A stretch of 64,000 nt of DNA, taken from assembly GCA_030428885.1 (NCBI GenBank), contig JAUIEJ010000001.1, positions 310,001 to 374,000 of the forward strand, read 5' to 3'. This DNA comes from Gemmatimonadota bacterium (GTDB lineage: Bacteria > Gemmatimonadota > Gemmatimonadetes > Longimicrobiales > Gaopeijiaceae). The position numbers and the translations under genes are program-made. Of this stretch, positions 17,593-26,607 are shown one piece after another; positions within the stretch are counted from its first letter, which is position 1, and each line of letters begins with the position of its first letter. The notes beneath the pieces are model-generated. The model worked only from the letters and a program-made list of their open reading frames with translations, searched no databases and was not told the origin of the DNA.

Positions 17593-18516
17593 ATGCGCCG
17601 CCGTTCCACTCTCCGCCCTCGCCTCCTCCGGACCGCACTCGCCTCCCTGTTGGGCCTGGCCCTGGCGGCACCGTGGGCCGGGCCGGCGGCCGCCCAGAAC
17701 GACCAGGCCCAGGAGTTCTTCCAGCGCTTCGGTTTCCAGGAAGCGGGGCAGGAGGCGCTGGAGAACGGGGGCACGGGAACCCGGTTCGCCCCGGGGGGCG
17801 TGTGGGCCTCGGAAGCCGAGCTTCGCCTCGATACGGACGCCGGGGGCGAGGTGACGGTGGTGGAACTCCTCATGAGTCGGGAACTCCTGTCCGGCAACCC
17901 CGCTGCGGCTCACGAACTGGTGGCGGCCTACCTGAAGACGGCGGTGCCCTACGAAGACGAGCAGGAGGTGGCGGGCCTCCAGGGCATGATTCTTTCCCCC
18001 GACGAGGACGTCCGCCGCGGGGAGACGGAGCCCACGTCCGACTGCTGCGCGTACCCGCCGATTCCCGCCCGGGATCGGGCGGCGGTGGCGGTGGTGGACG
18101 GTCGAGGGGACTACGCGCTGGTGCGGCTCTTCGAATCCTCGCTGCGGTTCGAATCGGTCCTGGCCCTGGGCGGTCGTCCGGCCCTCCGGGTCACCGTGCG
18201 GTCGACCGATGCACCGGAGCAGGTGGTGGAGGCGGTCTTCGACGCCGCCCGCCACGGCGACGCCTCGTGGCTCGCCGACCTCTGCCTTCCCGGGACCGAC
18301 ATCGACGGTGACGCCCAGGCCGTCTGCCGTCTGGACACCGGGTCCGCCGACTGGGCGGGCTTCGTGGACGCCTTCCGCACCGGCGAGATCACCGGGGCCG
18401 CCGAGATCGACGGCGACGAGGCCCGGGTGCCCTTCCGGTTCGGCCCCGAGGGCGATCGCGACGAGGTCATGACGTTGGTCCGGATCGACGGACGCTGGGG
18501 GTTGTCGGCCTTCTGA
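17593..18516 (+). CDS. Secreted protein of unknown function
   Basis: I do not recognise this family. The 307-residue product has an Arg-rich N-terminus, a hydrophobic core and a signal peptidase site near AAAQN, so it is exported. The mature part begins AQEFFQRFGFQEAGQEALENGGTGTRFAPGGVWASEAELRLDTDAGGEVTVVELLMSR. It contains a CC pair (DCCAYPP) plus other scattered cysteines (LCLPGTD, AVCRLDTG), which may form disulfides. The C-terminal half, ending in FRFGPEGDRDEVMTLVRIDGRWGLSAF, resembles the cone-shaped NTF2/DUF4878-type fold by eye only. GGAG sits 9 nt before the ATG at 17593, which favours it over the GTG at 17581. Confidence 0.7.
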   Translation: MRRRSTLRPRLLRTALASLLGLALAAPWAGPAAAQNDQAQEFFQRFGFQEAGQEALENGGTGTRFAPGGVWASEAELRLDTDAGGEVTVVELLMSRELLSGNPAAAHELVAAYLKTAVPYEDEQEVAGLQGMILSPDEDVRRGETEPTSDCCAYPPIPARDRAAVAVVDGRGDYALVRLFESSLRFESVLALGGRPALRVTVRSTDAPEQVVEAVFDAARHGDASWLADLCLPGTDIDGDAQAVCRLDTGSADWAGFVDAFRTGEITGAAEIDGDEARVPFRFGPEGDRDEVMTLVRIDGRWGLSAF

Positions 18517-18577
18517 TTGACGACGGGGCGGTCGTGGCCCGTAGGTAGGGGGAAGCCCACGCCCCCCGGAGCCCGCC

Positions 18578-19573
18578 ATGTACCGCACCTGCATGTTCTG
18601 CACGAAGTCCCTCGGCGCCAACGAGGTGGTGGAGGCGTTTCCCGTGGGACGCCGTCTCGCCTTCGACGCTCACCGGGGCCGGCTCTGGGTGGTGTGCCGC
18701 CACTGCGAGCGCTGGAACCTGAGCCCCCTGGAGGAGCGGTGGGAAGCGGTGGAGTCGTTGGAGCGGCTCTTCTCCGAGACCCGGCTCCGGGTGTCCACCG
18801 ACAACATCGGCCTGGCCCGCCACAAGGAGGGGCTGGAGCTGGTGCGCATCGGCCGACCCCAGCGCCCCGAATTCGCCGCCTGGCGCTACGGCGACCAGTT
18901 CGGCCGGCGCCGGAAGAAGGCGCTGATCGTCGGAGGCGTGGGGATCGCGGCCATCGTCGGCGTGACCTTCGCCGGGGCCGCGGTGGTGGGGGGCTCGGGC
19001 ATGGGCGGCTACTGGATGTGGCAGATGTTCGAGGGCATCCGCCAGAACCGCACCCAGGCCCGTCTGCACGTGGACGGCGGGGGCGTGATCAAACTCAACG
19101 GCCAGGACCTCAAGCAGGTGCGGGTGCGCCCGGCCCCGGAGAGCGACGGATTCCGGTTGGTGGTGAAGAAGAAGCGCCGCGAGTGGGAGTTCGACGGACC
19201 CCAGGCGCTGCACTTCGCCGGCCAGATCGTCCCGGCCATCAACCGGGACGGGGGCAAGCAGCGCACCGTGGAAGACGCCGTGCGCCAGATCGAGCACCAC
19301 GGCCATCCCGACGACTTCCTGGCCGACCTCTCCCGGGGCGACCGGTTCCGGAGCAAGAAGGGCGTGCCCGGCTACATCAACAAGATGCCCGCCCCCACGA
19401 AGCTGGCCCTGGAGATGGCCCTCCACGAAGAGGAGGAGAGCCGGGCCCTGGAGGGCGAGCTGTGGCGGCTGGAGCGGGCGTGGGAAGAGGCCGAGGAGAT
19501 CGCCGCCATCAGCGACGATCTGCTGCTGCCCGAGGGCGCGACCGAGTTCGTGGAGCGGAACCGGGAGGGGTGA
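18578..19573 (+). CDS. Zinc-ribbon and single-TM protein of unknown function
   Basis: This is a 331-residue protein I do not recognise. The N-terminus has two cysteine pairs, C5xxC8 (TCMFCTKSLG) and C40xxC43 (VCRHCERWN), typical of a zinc ribbon. One membrane segment lies at about 115-138 (ALIVGGVGIAAIVGVTFAGAAVVGG). A Glu/Arg-rich helical C-terminus ends in LEMALHEEEESRALEGELWRLERAWEEAEEIAAISDDLLLPEGA. The zinc ribbon would be cytosolic. The soluble domain contains KKKRREWEFDGPQALHFAGQIVPAINRDGGK. The downstream ADOP permease is convergent, with the two stops 3 nt apart. Function is unknown. Confidence 0.72.
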   Translation: MYRTCMFCTKSLGANEVVEAFPVGRRLAFDAHRGRLWVVCRHCERWNLSPLEERWEAVESLERLFSETRLRVSTDNIGLARHKEGLELVRIGRPQRPEFAAWRYGDQFGRRRKKALIVGGVGIAAIVGVTFAGAAVVGGSGMGGYWMWQMFEGIRQNRTQARLHVDGGGVIKLNGQDLKQVRVRPAPESDGFRLVVKKKRREWEFDGPQALHFAGQIVPAINRDGGKQRTVEDAVRQIEHHGHPDDFLADLSRGDRFRSKKGVPGYINKMPAPTKLALEMALHEEEESRALEGELWRLERAWEEAEEIAAISDDLLLPEGATEFVERNREG

Positions 19574-19576
19574 GGG

Positions 19577-22036
19577 TCAGGAGTCCCGCAGCACGTCCTG
19601 GGGGGACCCCCCGGCCGCGCGCCACGCCGGGAGGAGGGTGGCGGTGAGGCCCACGGCCGCCATGAGCAGGGCCACCAGGGCCAGAGCCCCCGCGTCCACC
19701 GAGGGCGCCGCCGTGAGGTTCACGCCCTCGGCCTCCCCCATGCTCGACACCATGCCCCCCAGGCTCCGGACCAGGAGCCAGGCCAGCCCCAGGCCCACGG
19801 CCAGAGACGCGGACATCATTCCCACCACGTCCCGGGAGAGGGTCCGGAGCACCGTGCCCCGGCGGGCGCCCAGCGCCGTGCGGATGCCGATCTCCCGCCG
19901 CCGCCGGGACACGGCGAAGGCCATGACGGCGTAGAGGCCGAGACTCGCCAGGACCAGTCCCAACACACCCAGGGCCCCCACCAGGGCCACCACCGAACGC
20001 TGGGCGGCCATGTCGGCGGCGAGGCGGCCGCGCAGGGTGGCGGCTTCCACGATGGGCACGGCCGGATCGAGCTCCCGTACGGCCTGGCGGAGGGGGCCCA
20101 CCAGGGCCGCCGGGTCGCCGGAGGTGCGCACCACCACGGTGGAGAGGGGCGCCGTGCCCTGGGCCCGGGCCCGGTAGACCAGGGGTTCGGGGGCGTCCTG
20201 GAGCGAGAGGCGCACGTCGGCCACGACGCCCACCACCTCGAAGGTCGGGGCGCCGGGGTCGGCGGACAGCCGCAGGCGGCGGCCCAGGGGCTCGGCGTCG
20301 CCGAAGTAGCGCCGGACGAACCGTTCGTTGACCACCACCACCGGGGGCGCGTCAGCGCCGTCGGCGTCGGCGAATCCCCGGCCCCGCACCAGGGGAATGC
20401 CCAGCACCCGGAAGTCGTCGGGCCCCGCCCAGACCCAGGGCAGGTAGAGGGACTCGCCCTCCACGGGCTCGTAGCCGTCGATGATGGCGGCCGATCCGCC
20501 GTGGGTGCCGGGAGGCGGCGCCACCAGCGAGGTGGCCGCCTCCACCCCGGGAAGGGCCGCGACCCGTGCCACCAGCCGGTCGTGGAGGGCCTGGAGTTCG
20601 TCGCCCCCGTAGCCCGCGAACGCCCCATCGGTCTCGACGAAGGCCAGAGCGTCGACGTCGAAGCCCAGGCTCCGGTCCTGCGACGCCAGGAACGCCCGCA
20701 CGTAGACGCCTTCCACCCCCAACAACACGCACGACAGCACGATCTGGGCGCCCACCAGGGCATGCTTCAGCCCGAACCGCCGGCCGCCCGCCGACCCGTC
20801 GCCGCCGCCGCGGAGGGCGGGGGCCGGCGCGCCCCGGGTCGCGCGCAGGGCGGGCACCAGGCCGAAGGCCACGCCCGTGACCAGGGAGAGGGCCACGGTC
20901 AGCCCCAGCACCCGGAGGTCCAGTCCGCCGCGCAGGTCCACCGGGAGATCGAGACGTGCCGCCACACCCAGCGTCCAGTGGGCCAGGAGCGCCCCCGCCG
21001 CGCCCCCGAGGGCCGCCAGGACCGTGCTCTCCACCACCAGGAGTCCCACGACCCGCGAACGCGAGGCCCCCAGGGCCAGGCGCACCGACACCTCCTTGCC
21101 CCGCTCCAGGCCCCGGACCAGGAGCCAGGTGGCGAGGTTGGTGCAGACGATGGCCAGGAGCATGGCCACCACCACCAGGAGGAGGGAGGCGCCGGCGTTG
21201 ACCATGCGGTCGAGCTGGGGGTGGACCAGCACGTCCTGGGCCGGGATCACCGAGATGCCCCGGCCGGGGTCGGCCTCGGGGTACTCGTCCGCCAGGTGGG
21301 TGCCCAGGGCCGTCATGGCGGCCTGGGCCTGGGTGGGCGTGACCCCCTCCCGGAGGCGGGCCCGGACCATGAATTCGTTCCCCTGCCGTCGCTCCAGGAG
21401 GCCCTCGTCGCCCAGGATCCGTCCCGCCGCCGACACGGGCACCCAGAAGTCGGTGACCAGTCCCGAATGCAGGCTGCTGCTGTACCCCTCGGGCGCGACC
21501 CCCACCACCGTCGCGGGTGCGCCGGCGATGCGGATCGTGGCGCCCAGCACCGACGGATCGCCGTCGAAGCGGCTCGTCCAGGTGTGGTGGTTGAGCACCA
21601 CCACCGGCTCGGCACCGGGCCGCGCCTCCTCGGCGCCGAACCAGCGTCCCAGGGCCGGGCTCAGTCCGTGGACCTCGCCGTAGCCGGGGGCCGCGAACTC
21701 CACGAGTCCCTCGGCGAGTCCCCCCTCCCCCTGATACCGGACGGGCAGGGGCCAGGTGAAGGCCGTCACCCCCGAGAAGATGTCGGTGTAGCCCGCCATG
21801 TCCCGGTAGGCCGGATAGGAGCTTCCCACCGGCTCGGCCGCCCGGCCCTGGTTCTGGTAGAGGTTGACCAGCTCCTCGGGGTGTTCGTAGGCCAGGGGCC
21901 TGAACAGGGTGCGGTCGACGACGCTGAACGTCACGGCGTTGGCGCCGATGCCCAGGGCCAGCACCAGGAGAGCCGGGACGGTGAAGGGCCAGTCCCGCAC
22001 GAGCCTCCGCACGGCGTGGCGAACGTCGAGCATCAT
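19577..22036 (-). CDS. ADOP-type ABC transporter permease (MacB/FtsX fold)
   Basis: This is an integral membrane permease of the acidobacterial-duplicated-orphan-permease type: two tandem MacB periplasmic core/FtsX units in one 819-residue chain, with no ATPase gene beside it. It opens directly with MMLDVRHAVRRLVRDWPFTVPALLVLALGIGANAVTFSVVD, a MacB-like first helix, and lacks the short N-terminal segment seen in many ADOPs. The first FtsX block includes NLATWLLVRGLERGKEVSVRLALGASRSRVV, and the second SRRRREIGIRTALGARRGTVLRTLSRDVVG. The C-terminus is LLPAWRAAGGSPQDVLRDS. Unlike the other two ADOPs here it has no adjacent PadR gene. Cargo is unknown. Confidence 0.9.
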   Translation of the reverse strand: MMLDVRHAVRRLVRDWPFTVPALLVLALGIGANAVTFSVVDRTLFRPLAYEHPEELVNLYQNQGRAAEPVGSSYPAYRDMAGYTDIFSGVTAFTWPLPVRYQGEGGLAEGLVEFAAPGYGEVHGLSPALGRWFGAEEARPGAEPVVVLNHHTWTSRFDGDPSVLGATIRIAGAPATVVGVAPEGYSSSLHSGLVTDFWVPVSAAGRILGDEGLLERRQGNEFMVRARLREGVTPTQAQAAMTALGTHLADEYPEADPGRGISVIPAQDVLVHPQLDRMVNAGASLLLVVVAMLLAIVCTNLATWLLVRGLERGKEVSVRLALGASRSRVVGLLVVESTVLAALGGAAGALLAHWTLGVAARLDLPVDLRGGLDLRVLGLTVALSLVTGVAFGLVPALRATRGAPAPALRGGGDGSAGGRRFGLKHALVGAQIVLSCVLLGVEGVYVRAFLASQDRSLGFDVDALAFVETDGAFAGYGGDELQALHDRLVARVAALPGVEAATSLVAPPPGTHGGSAAIIDGYEPVEGESLYLPWVWAGPDDFRVLGIPLVRGRGFADADGADAPPVVVVNERFVRRYFGDAEPLGRRLRLSADPGAPTFEVVGVVADVRLSLQDAPEPLVYRARAQGTAPLSTVVVRTSGDPAALVGPLRQAVRELDPAVPIVEAATLRGRLAADMAAQRSVVALVGALGVLGLVLASLGLYAVMAFAVSRRRREIGIRTALGARRGTVLRTLSRDVVGMMSASLAVGLGLAWLLVRSLGGMVSSMGEAEGVNLTAAPSVDAGALALVALLMAAVGLTATLLPAWRAAGGSPQDVLRDS

Positions 22037-22148
22037 GCCTCCCGGGGGCCGGCGCGTTCCCGCGGTAACGCGGGGCGCCGACTCGATGGAATGGGAACCT
22101 GCGCCGAACCCGACGGGTCCCGGCCGCCCGTGGTTTCCGACGCCGCAC

Positions 22149-23144
22149 TCACCCGCACACGCCGCCGGTCCGCATCTCCGGCACCGGCAGCGAGTCGGAG
22201 CGGGCCATGAGGGTCCGGAAGTACGACCGGGTGTAGACCCGGACCATGAACATCCGGCCGGGACCCGGGAACTCCAGCAGCTCCACCCGTTGGAGCTCCC
22301 GGGCCGCCAGGGTCTGGAGCCAGAAGGTGCGCTCGCTCCGGTCCCAGATCTCCCGCTCGTCCAGGAAGAAGCAGCCCACCCGCTCCAGCACGTGGCGTGG
22401 GTAGTTCATCTCCATGACCGACTGGAGCGTGCCCGCGTCGAAGTGGGACTGCATGTCACGGCGGTCCACCACGGCGCCGAAGTCGTAGAGGTGGTCGCCG
22501 GCCCTCGCCGCCAGCCGCCGGTTCTGCCCCTGGATCATGGCGTCCACCAGGGGATCGGGGGTCACGGCCACCACGTGGCGCTCCTCGTCTTCGGGGAGGG
22601 GCACGAAGCTGGTGTCCACGGGCAGGTATCCGAACGCCTGCACCACCAGCCGGAGTCGGGCGCCCTCCACCACGTCGTCGAGGTCGAAGCGGCCGTGGGT
22701 GTCGGTGACGACGGAGTGGCCCTGGTCGGAGAGCACCACGGCGTCGCCGATGTTCACGCCCAGCTCCGGGTCCCGCACCCGCCCGTCGGCGTTCATCAGG
22801 GTCGGGGTGACCACCAGCGCCTCGAGCTCCATGGGCCGGGGGTCCAGGGGAAGGAACAGCCGGGTGTCGCCGTCCACCGTGACCGTGGCCGACGACGACA
22901 CGTAGCCGAAGGCCTCCACCGTGACGGTCCAACGTCCGGCGGGCACCTCGTGGAGCACGAAGGTGCCGTCGTCGCCGGTGACCACGGTGGGGCGACCCTC
23001 CAGGACGATGAAGGCGTTGCCGATGCCCCGGCCGAGCCCCGCGTCGTAGACCCGGCCCTCCACGGTGTAGACGGTCTGGGCGGCGCCCCTGCCCGGAAGA
23101 ACCGGAAGCATCAGGAGCGCCGCCACCCACCGCCGGGCGTTCAC
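22149..23144 (-). CDS. Secreted protein with two carboxypeptidase-regulatory-like domains
   Basis: This is an exported 331-residue protein; the signal peptide ends near GRGAAQT. Two tandem CarboxypepD_reg-like beta-sandwiches are visible. The first is TVEGRVYDAGLGRGIGNAFIVLEGRPTVVTGDDGTFVLHEVPAGRWTVTVEAFGYVSSS. The second is VNIGDAVVLSDQGHSVVTDTHGRFDLDDVVEGARLRLVVQAFGYLP. Unlike SusC/TonB receptors there is no barrel. The C-terminal helical part (LQSVMEMNYPRHVLERVGCFFLDEREIWDRSERTFWLQTLAARELQRVELLEFPGPGRMFMVRVYTRSYF) resembles the plug-like tail seen in many Gemmatimonadota proteins of this kind. It is probably periplasmic or outer-membrane associated. Its start overlaps nothing; the Ig-like lipoprotein ends 1 nt upstream, so they are co-transcribed. 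Confidence 0.78.
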   Translation of the reverse strand: MNARRWVAALLMLPVLPGRGAAQTVYTVEGRVYDAGLGRGIGNAFIVLEGRPTVVTGDDGTFVLHEVPAGRWTVTVEAFGYVSSSATVTVDGDTRLFLPLDPRPMELEALVVTPTLMNADGRVRDPELGVNIGDAVVLSDQGHSVVTDTHGRFDLDDVVEGARLRLVVQAFGYLPVDTSFVPLPEDEERHVVAVTPDPLVDAMIQGQNRRLAARAGDHLYDFGAVVDRRDMQSHFDAGTLQSVMEMNYPRHVLERVGCFFLDEREIWDRSERTFWLQTLAARELQRVELLEFPGPGRMFMVRVYTRSYFRTLMARSDSLPVPEMRTGGVCG

Positions 23145-23145
23145 A

Positions 23146-25038
23146 CTACGGGACGATGGTCCCGAAGCGGATGCCCGAGCGCACCTCGAGGCCGTCCACG
23201 AAGCTGTCGGGACCGATGATGCCCGGCAGCCCGTCCCATCCGTTGGCGTTCACCACCCAGGTGGCCGAGACGCCGGCCTGGGGTCCCCAGAGATCCAACC
23301 ACCCGGCCACGCTGCTGAAGTCGGGGAAGGTGATGTCCAGATCCGACGCGGCGCCCAGCCAATCGTCGGTGAGCCACATGGAGACGTCGCGGGTGGGCTG
23401 GCCGAACGACATGAGCACGTGGCCCATGTACTCGGCCTGACGGGCGTACTGAATCCGGAACCGGGCGTAGGGCGCCGTGGTGGGGGCCGTCACCGTCACG
23501 GTCCCCAGGAACGGTCCCAGCGTGAGGTTCTGATCCGCCACGGTGGAGAAGTACTTCACGGTGGCCCGGCTCCGGGTCGGATCCGAGACCGACGCCACGG
23601 CCGTCACGGCCACGGACATGAGGTCGCCGGCCCGGAGGCGGCCCTGGGGTACGACGGGCACACTCCACGTGGGACCCCCGGTGGGCAGTGCCCCCGTGAT
23701 GATGCTGGCCCCCATGGTGGGGGTCAGGAGCGACGCCGCGGTGGCGGCCACGTCGGTGCCCAGGTTCGAGGCCGAGACGTTGATGGTGGTGGGGGCGAAG
23801 GCGTCGGGGCCCGTGAAGTCCACGGTGACCGACCCGCCGGGGCCGGGATCCACGTCGCGCTGGAAGAACATGGTCTGGAGGGTGGGCACGCCCCCCGAGG
23901 CGTCCACGAGGGACGCGAAGAAGTCGGTGGCGCCCGCCACCACCCGATCGAAGGTGAAGGTCGTGCCGGTGCCGCCCACCAGCGTCGTGGCGTCCTGGCT
24001 CAGGGTGATGTTGGCCAACTGCCCGAGGCCGAGTCCCACCACCGTTCCGTTCACGGTCTGGTACGAGGGGCAGGTGCCGATGTACAGCGACGCTTCGGCC
24101 CGGCCCAGGTACCACACGGTGGTCTCGAACTCGCCGCCGCCCGCGTCCCAGACGGCGGCCACACCGACCCGGTCCGACGTCACCGTGAACGAGAACTGGC
24201 CGCCCACGCCCACCACCTGGGTCCAGTCGCCGTCGCCGTCCTTCACGGCGAGCCAGATGGGCACGTCGTCGCAGAAGCCCCAGGTGAAGTCCGATCCCGC
24301 CGGGGCCGCCGTCACCGTGAGGTCGAGGGTGGTCGCGGCGTCGGCCACACCGCTGGCCGACCCGGTGAAGGTGATGGAGTACGACCCCGGCGCCACGCCG
24401 CTGTCCACCGACACCCCCACGGCGGCGTCGTCGCCGGCGATGGCCGAGGCGAGCCCGGTCACCGTCACGCCCGAGGGCGCGGCGGCGCCCACCTGCACGG
24501 CGCCGGTGAAGGGGGCGGTGCGGGCCACCGAGAGGGTGGTCTGGCCCGACGAGCCCTGCTGGATCGTCAGCGCCGCGGGAGCGGTGGACAACGAGAAGCC
24601 GCCGGTAGGAGCCGGCGTGATCTGGAGGCCCACGCTGGCCGTGGCCGCAGCCACGCCCGATGCCGTCGCCCGGATGGTCGCCGTGGCCGAGCCCACCGTG
24701 GCGCCGGCGGCGGCGGCGATGGAGACGGTGCCCGACGAGGCCCCGGCGCCGATGGATCCTCCGGTGGCCGTCACGCCCGACGGAAGGCCCTCCACGGCGA
24801 GGTTCACGGCGCCGCTGAAGCCGCCGGCCCGGGTCAGGTTGACCGTCACGGTGCCGTCGGCCCCCTGCTGGAGCGTGAGGACCGTCGACCCCAGGGTGAT
24901 GGAGATGGACGGGGTGTCGCCTCCCCCGTCGCCGGGGTCGGAGGGGCTGTCGCTGGAGCAGGCCGCGGCGAGAGCCGCCACGACGGCGATGCCCACGGCG
25001 GCGGGACGGCGGAGGACGGCGAACGAAGGTCGGGCCAC
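23146..25038 (-). CDS. Large lipoprotein with Ig-like repeats
   Basis: This is a 630-residue predicted lipoprotein: lipobox LAAAC (Cys27) followed by SSDSPSDPGDGGGD, a short acidic/Gly linker. At least two related beta-sandwich repeats follow, each built around the pattern LTIQQGSSGQTTLSVARTAPFTGAVQVGAAAPSGVTVTG (compare LTLQQGADGTVTVNLTRAGGFSGAVNLAVEGLPSGVTATG), then a larger beta-rich C-terminal region. The GTG at 25038 has GGAG about 10 nt upstream; the longer frame to 26073 overlaps the next gene. It is probably a surface or periplasmic structural or binding protein. It lies 1 nt before the CarboxypepD_reg gene and downstream of another lipoprotein, so the three form an envelope-protein operon. 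Confidence 0.8.
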   Translation of the reverse strand: MARPSFAVLRRPAAVGIAVVAALAAACSSDSPSDPGDGGGDTPSISITLGSTVLTLQQGADGTVTVNLTRAGGFSGAVNLAVEGLPSGVTATGGSIGAGASSGTVSIAAAAGATVGSATATIRATASGVAAATASVGLQITPAPTGGFSLSTAPAALTIQQGSSGQTTLSVARTAPFTGAVQVGAAAPSGVTVTGLASAIAGDDAAVGVSVDSGVAPGSYSITFTGSASGVADAATTLDLTVTAAPAGSDFTWGFCDDVPIWLAVKDGDGDWTQVVGVGGQFSFTVTSDRVGVAAVWDAGGGEFETTVWYLGRAEASLYIGTCPSYQTVNGTVVGLGLGQLANITLSQDATTLVGGTGTTFTFDRVVAGATDFFASLVDASGGVPTLQTMFFQRDVDPGPGGSVTVDFTGPDAFAPTTINVSASNLGTDVAATAASLLTPTMGASIITGALPTGGPTWSVPVVPQGRLRAGDLMSVAVTAVASVSDPTRSRATVKYFSTVADQNLTLGPFLGTVTVTAPTTAPYARFRIQYARQAEYMGHVLMSFGQPTRDVSMWLTDDWLGAASDLDITFPDFSSVAGWLDLWGPQAGVSATWVVNANGWDGLPGIIGPDSFVDGLEVRSGIRFGTIVP

Positions 25039-25130
25039 GGTGGGAAGACTCCGGATGGGTGGGTCGGTCCGAGCCTCCAAGGTGCGATCCGCCGCCGGGA
25101 CGGAGCAAGGCGTATGCGCCGAACCGGCGA

Positions 25131-26042
25131 TCAGCCGCGGCAGAGCCCGTCCACCACCTCCAGGGGCGTGCGCCAGAGGTCGCCCGGGGGCCGGATCGAA
25201 TCGGCCACCGCACCCACCACGCCGGGCCGCTCGCTGGTGAAGTAGAAGTGGTCCGGGCCGAAGGCCGGGGCGAAGTCGGCCCAGGGCGAATTCACCGGCT
25301 CGGGCAGGCGCTGCGGGGCGCCCCAGCCCGTAGCGGTCCGGCACGCCACCCAGAGGTCCGGGTCGCCGGCGTCGCTGCGGCGCACGAATACCAGGAGGGA
25401 GCCGTCCCGGCGGATCGCCGGGTTCGATGCCGGGTCCTCGCCGCCGAGGTCGAGCACCACCGGGTCGCTCCACCCCGCCCCCGACCGTCGACTCGACCAG
25501 ACTCGCCGGGTGCCTCCCCGGGTCGACCCCACCACCAGCAGACCGTCGTCGGTGACGGAGTTGAAGGCCTCGCTGGAGTCGCTGCGCACGGGGCGGGGGA
25601 GGGGGCGGGGCGCAGCGGGCCAGGCCCCGTCGGTGCGGGTGAGGGTGAAGAGGTTGAAGTCGCCGGGGGGCGCCGAATCCAGCGGTGCGCCGGACGACAC
25701 CCAGAGCGTGCGCCCATCCGACGACACGAAAGGATCCACGGCGCCCCACCCCACGGTGGGGCCGAAGGGTTCGGCCGGGGCCCACCCGTCGCCGTCCCGC
25801 ACCGCGGTCCACAGCTCCAGCCGCGACCGGTCCGGCGGCGTACGATTGAAGAAGACGGTGTCGCCCGAGGGGGAGAACGCCACGGCGAACTCGGGATCGG
25901 GCGACGACACCACGCCGGGGGCGAAGAGCTCCACCGTGGGGGCGTCCCCCGGGTCGGCACCGCACGCCCCCACCCCGGCGGCCACCGCCCCCAACGCCCC
26001 CACCGCCGTTCCCGCCTTCCATCCTCGCCCCGCTCGCCGCAT
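25131..26042 (-). CDS. PD40/WD40-like beta-propeller lipoprotein
   Basis: This is a 303-residue lipoprotein (lipobox VGAC, Cys27) of the TolB/WD40-like PD40 repeat class. Repeat blades are seen as FAVAFSPSGDTVFFNRTPP, DPFVSSDGRTLWVSSG, AFNSVTDDGLLVVGSTRGGTRRVW, NPAIRRDGSLLVFVRRSDAGDPDLWVA and FAPAFGPDHFYFTSERPGVVG, each with the S.DG..L.F.S pattern. These propellers usually bind partners in the periplasm; no enzyme residues are visible. The ATG at 26042 opens a 186-bp gap containing a 12-bp palindrome, facing the divergent DUF2237 gene. It is followed by the Ig-like lipoprotein. Confidence 0.82.
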   Translation of the reverse strand: MRRAGRGWKAGTAVGALGAVAAGVGACGADPGDAPTVELFAPGVVSSPDPEFAVAFSPSGDTVFFNRTPPDRSRLELWTAVRDGDGWAPAEPFGPTVGWGAVDPFVSSDGRTLWVSSGAPLDSAPPGDFNLFTLTRTDGAWPAAPRPLPRPVRSDSSEAFNSVTDDGLLVVGSTRGGTRRVWSSRRSGAGWSDPVVLDLGGEDPASNPAIRRDGSLLVFVRRSDAGDPDLWVACRTATGWGAPQRLPEPVNSPWADFAPAFGPDHFYFTSERPGVVGAVADSIRPPGDLWRTPLEVVDGLCRG

Positions 26043-26113
26043 CCGCCCCTCCCGAAAGGTGTCGGGGCCCCACCGCCGCGGCGTCCGCCCCCTCGCCGCG
26101 GTACTATCATCGA

Positions 26114-26125
26114 ATTACCGGTAAT
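26114..26125. promoter_or_regulatory. Perfect palindrome ATTACCGGTAAT
   Basis: A 12-bp perfect palindrome stands out in an AT-richer pocket of the otherwise very GC-rich divergent region between the propeller lipoprotein (start 26042) and the DUF2237 gene (start 26229). It has the form of a dimeric regulator operator. The cognate regulator is not identifiable from this window. Nothing else clear is seen in this 186-bp gap. Confidence 0.4.
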
Positions 26126-26228
26126 GTTCCCCCGAGGGGCCTCGGTGCCCGGGGCCAAGGGTGGAATCCGCCCGCCCGCGCTTCTAGGATCAGGAGCCGC
26201 CGCCCCTCCCCCGCCGAGAGACCCTCCC

Positions 26229-26600
26229 GTGGCCCACAACGTGCTCGGATTCGAGCTCCAGGACTGCTCCCGGAATCCCCTCACGGGATTCTATCGGGAC
26301 GGCTGTTGTCACACGGGTCGGGAAGACCGGGGCGTCCACGTGGTGTGCGTCCGGGTCACGGCCGCCTTCCTGGAATACTCCCGGTCGGTGGGCAACGATC
26401 TCAGCACGCCCCGCCCCACCCTCGGCTTCCCGGGACTCCAGCCCGGCGATCAGTGGTGCCTGTGCGCGGCCCGCTGGGCCCAGGCGTTCCGGGCCGGGGC
26501 CGCGCCTCCGGTGGTCCTGGAAGCCACCCACATGTCGGCGCTGGAATACGCCGACCTCCGGGACCTTCGGGCCCACGCCGTCTCCCCCGACACCGAGTAG
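26229..26600 (+). CDS. DUF2237 family protein
   Basis: This is a small cytosolic protein of the DUF2237 (PF09996) family: NVLGFELQDCSRNPLTGFYRDGCCHTGREDRGVHVVCVRVTAAFLEYSRSVGNDLSTPRPTLGFPGLQPGDQWCLCAARW, then GAAPPVVLEATHMSALEYADL, an almost complete match to the family consensus. The conserved Cys/His positions (C..D, DGCC, C.C) suggest metal binding, but function is not established. The GTG at 26229 with GAGAG upstream is chosen, giving 123 aa; the longer frame is a GC artefact. The fused kinase begins 7 nt after its stop, so this gene probably heads the same transcript. Confidence 0.92.
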   Translation: MAHNVLGFELQDCSRNPLTGFYRDGCCHTGREDRGVHVVCVRVTAAFLEYSRSVGNDLSTPRPTLGFPGLQPGDQWCLCAARWAQAFRAGAAPPVVLEATHMSALEYADLRDLRAHAVSPDTE

Positions 26601-26607
26601 TCCCCTC

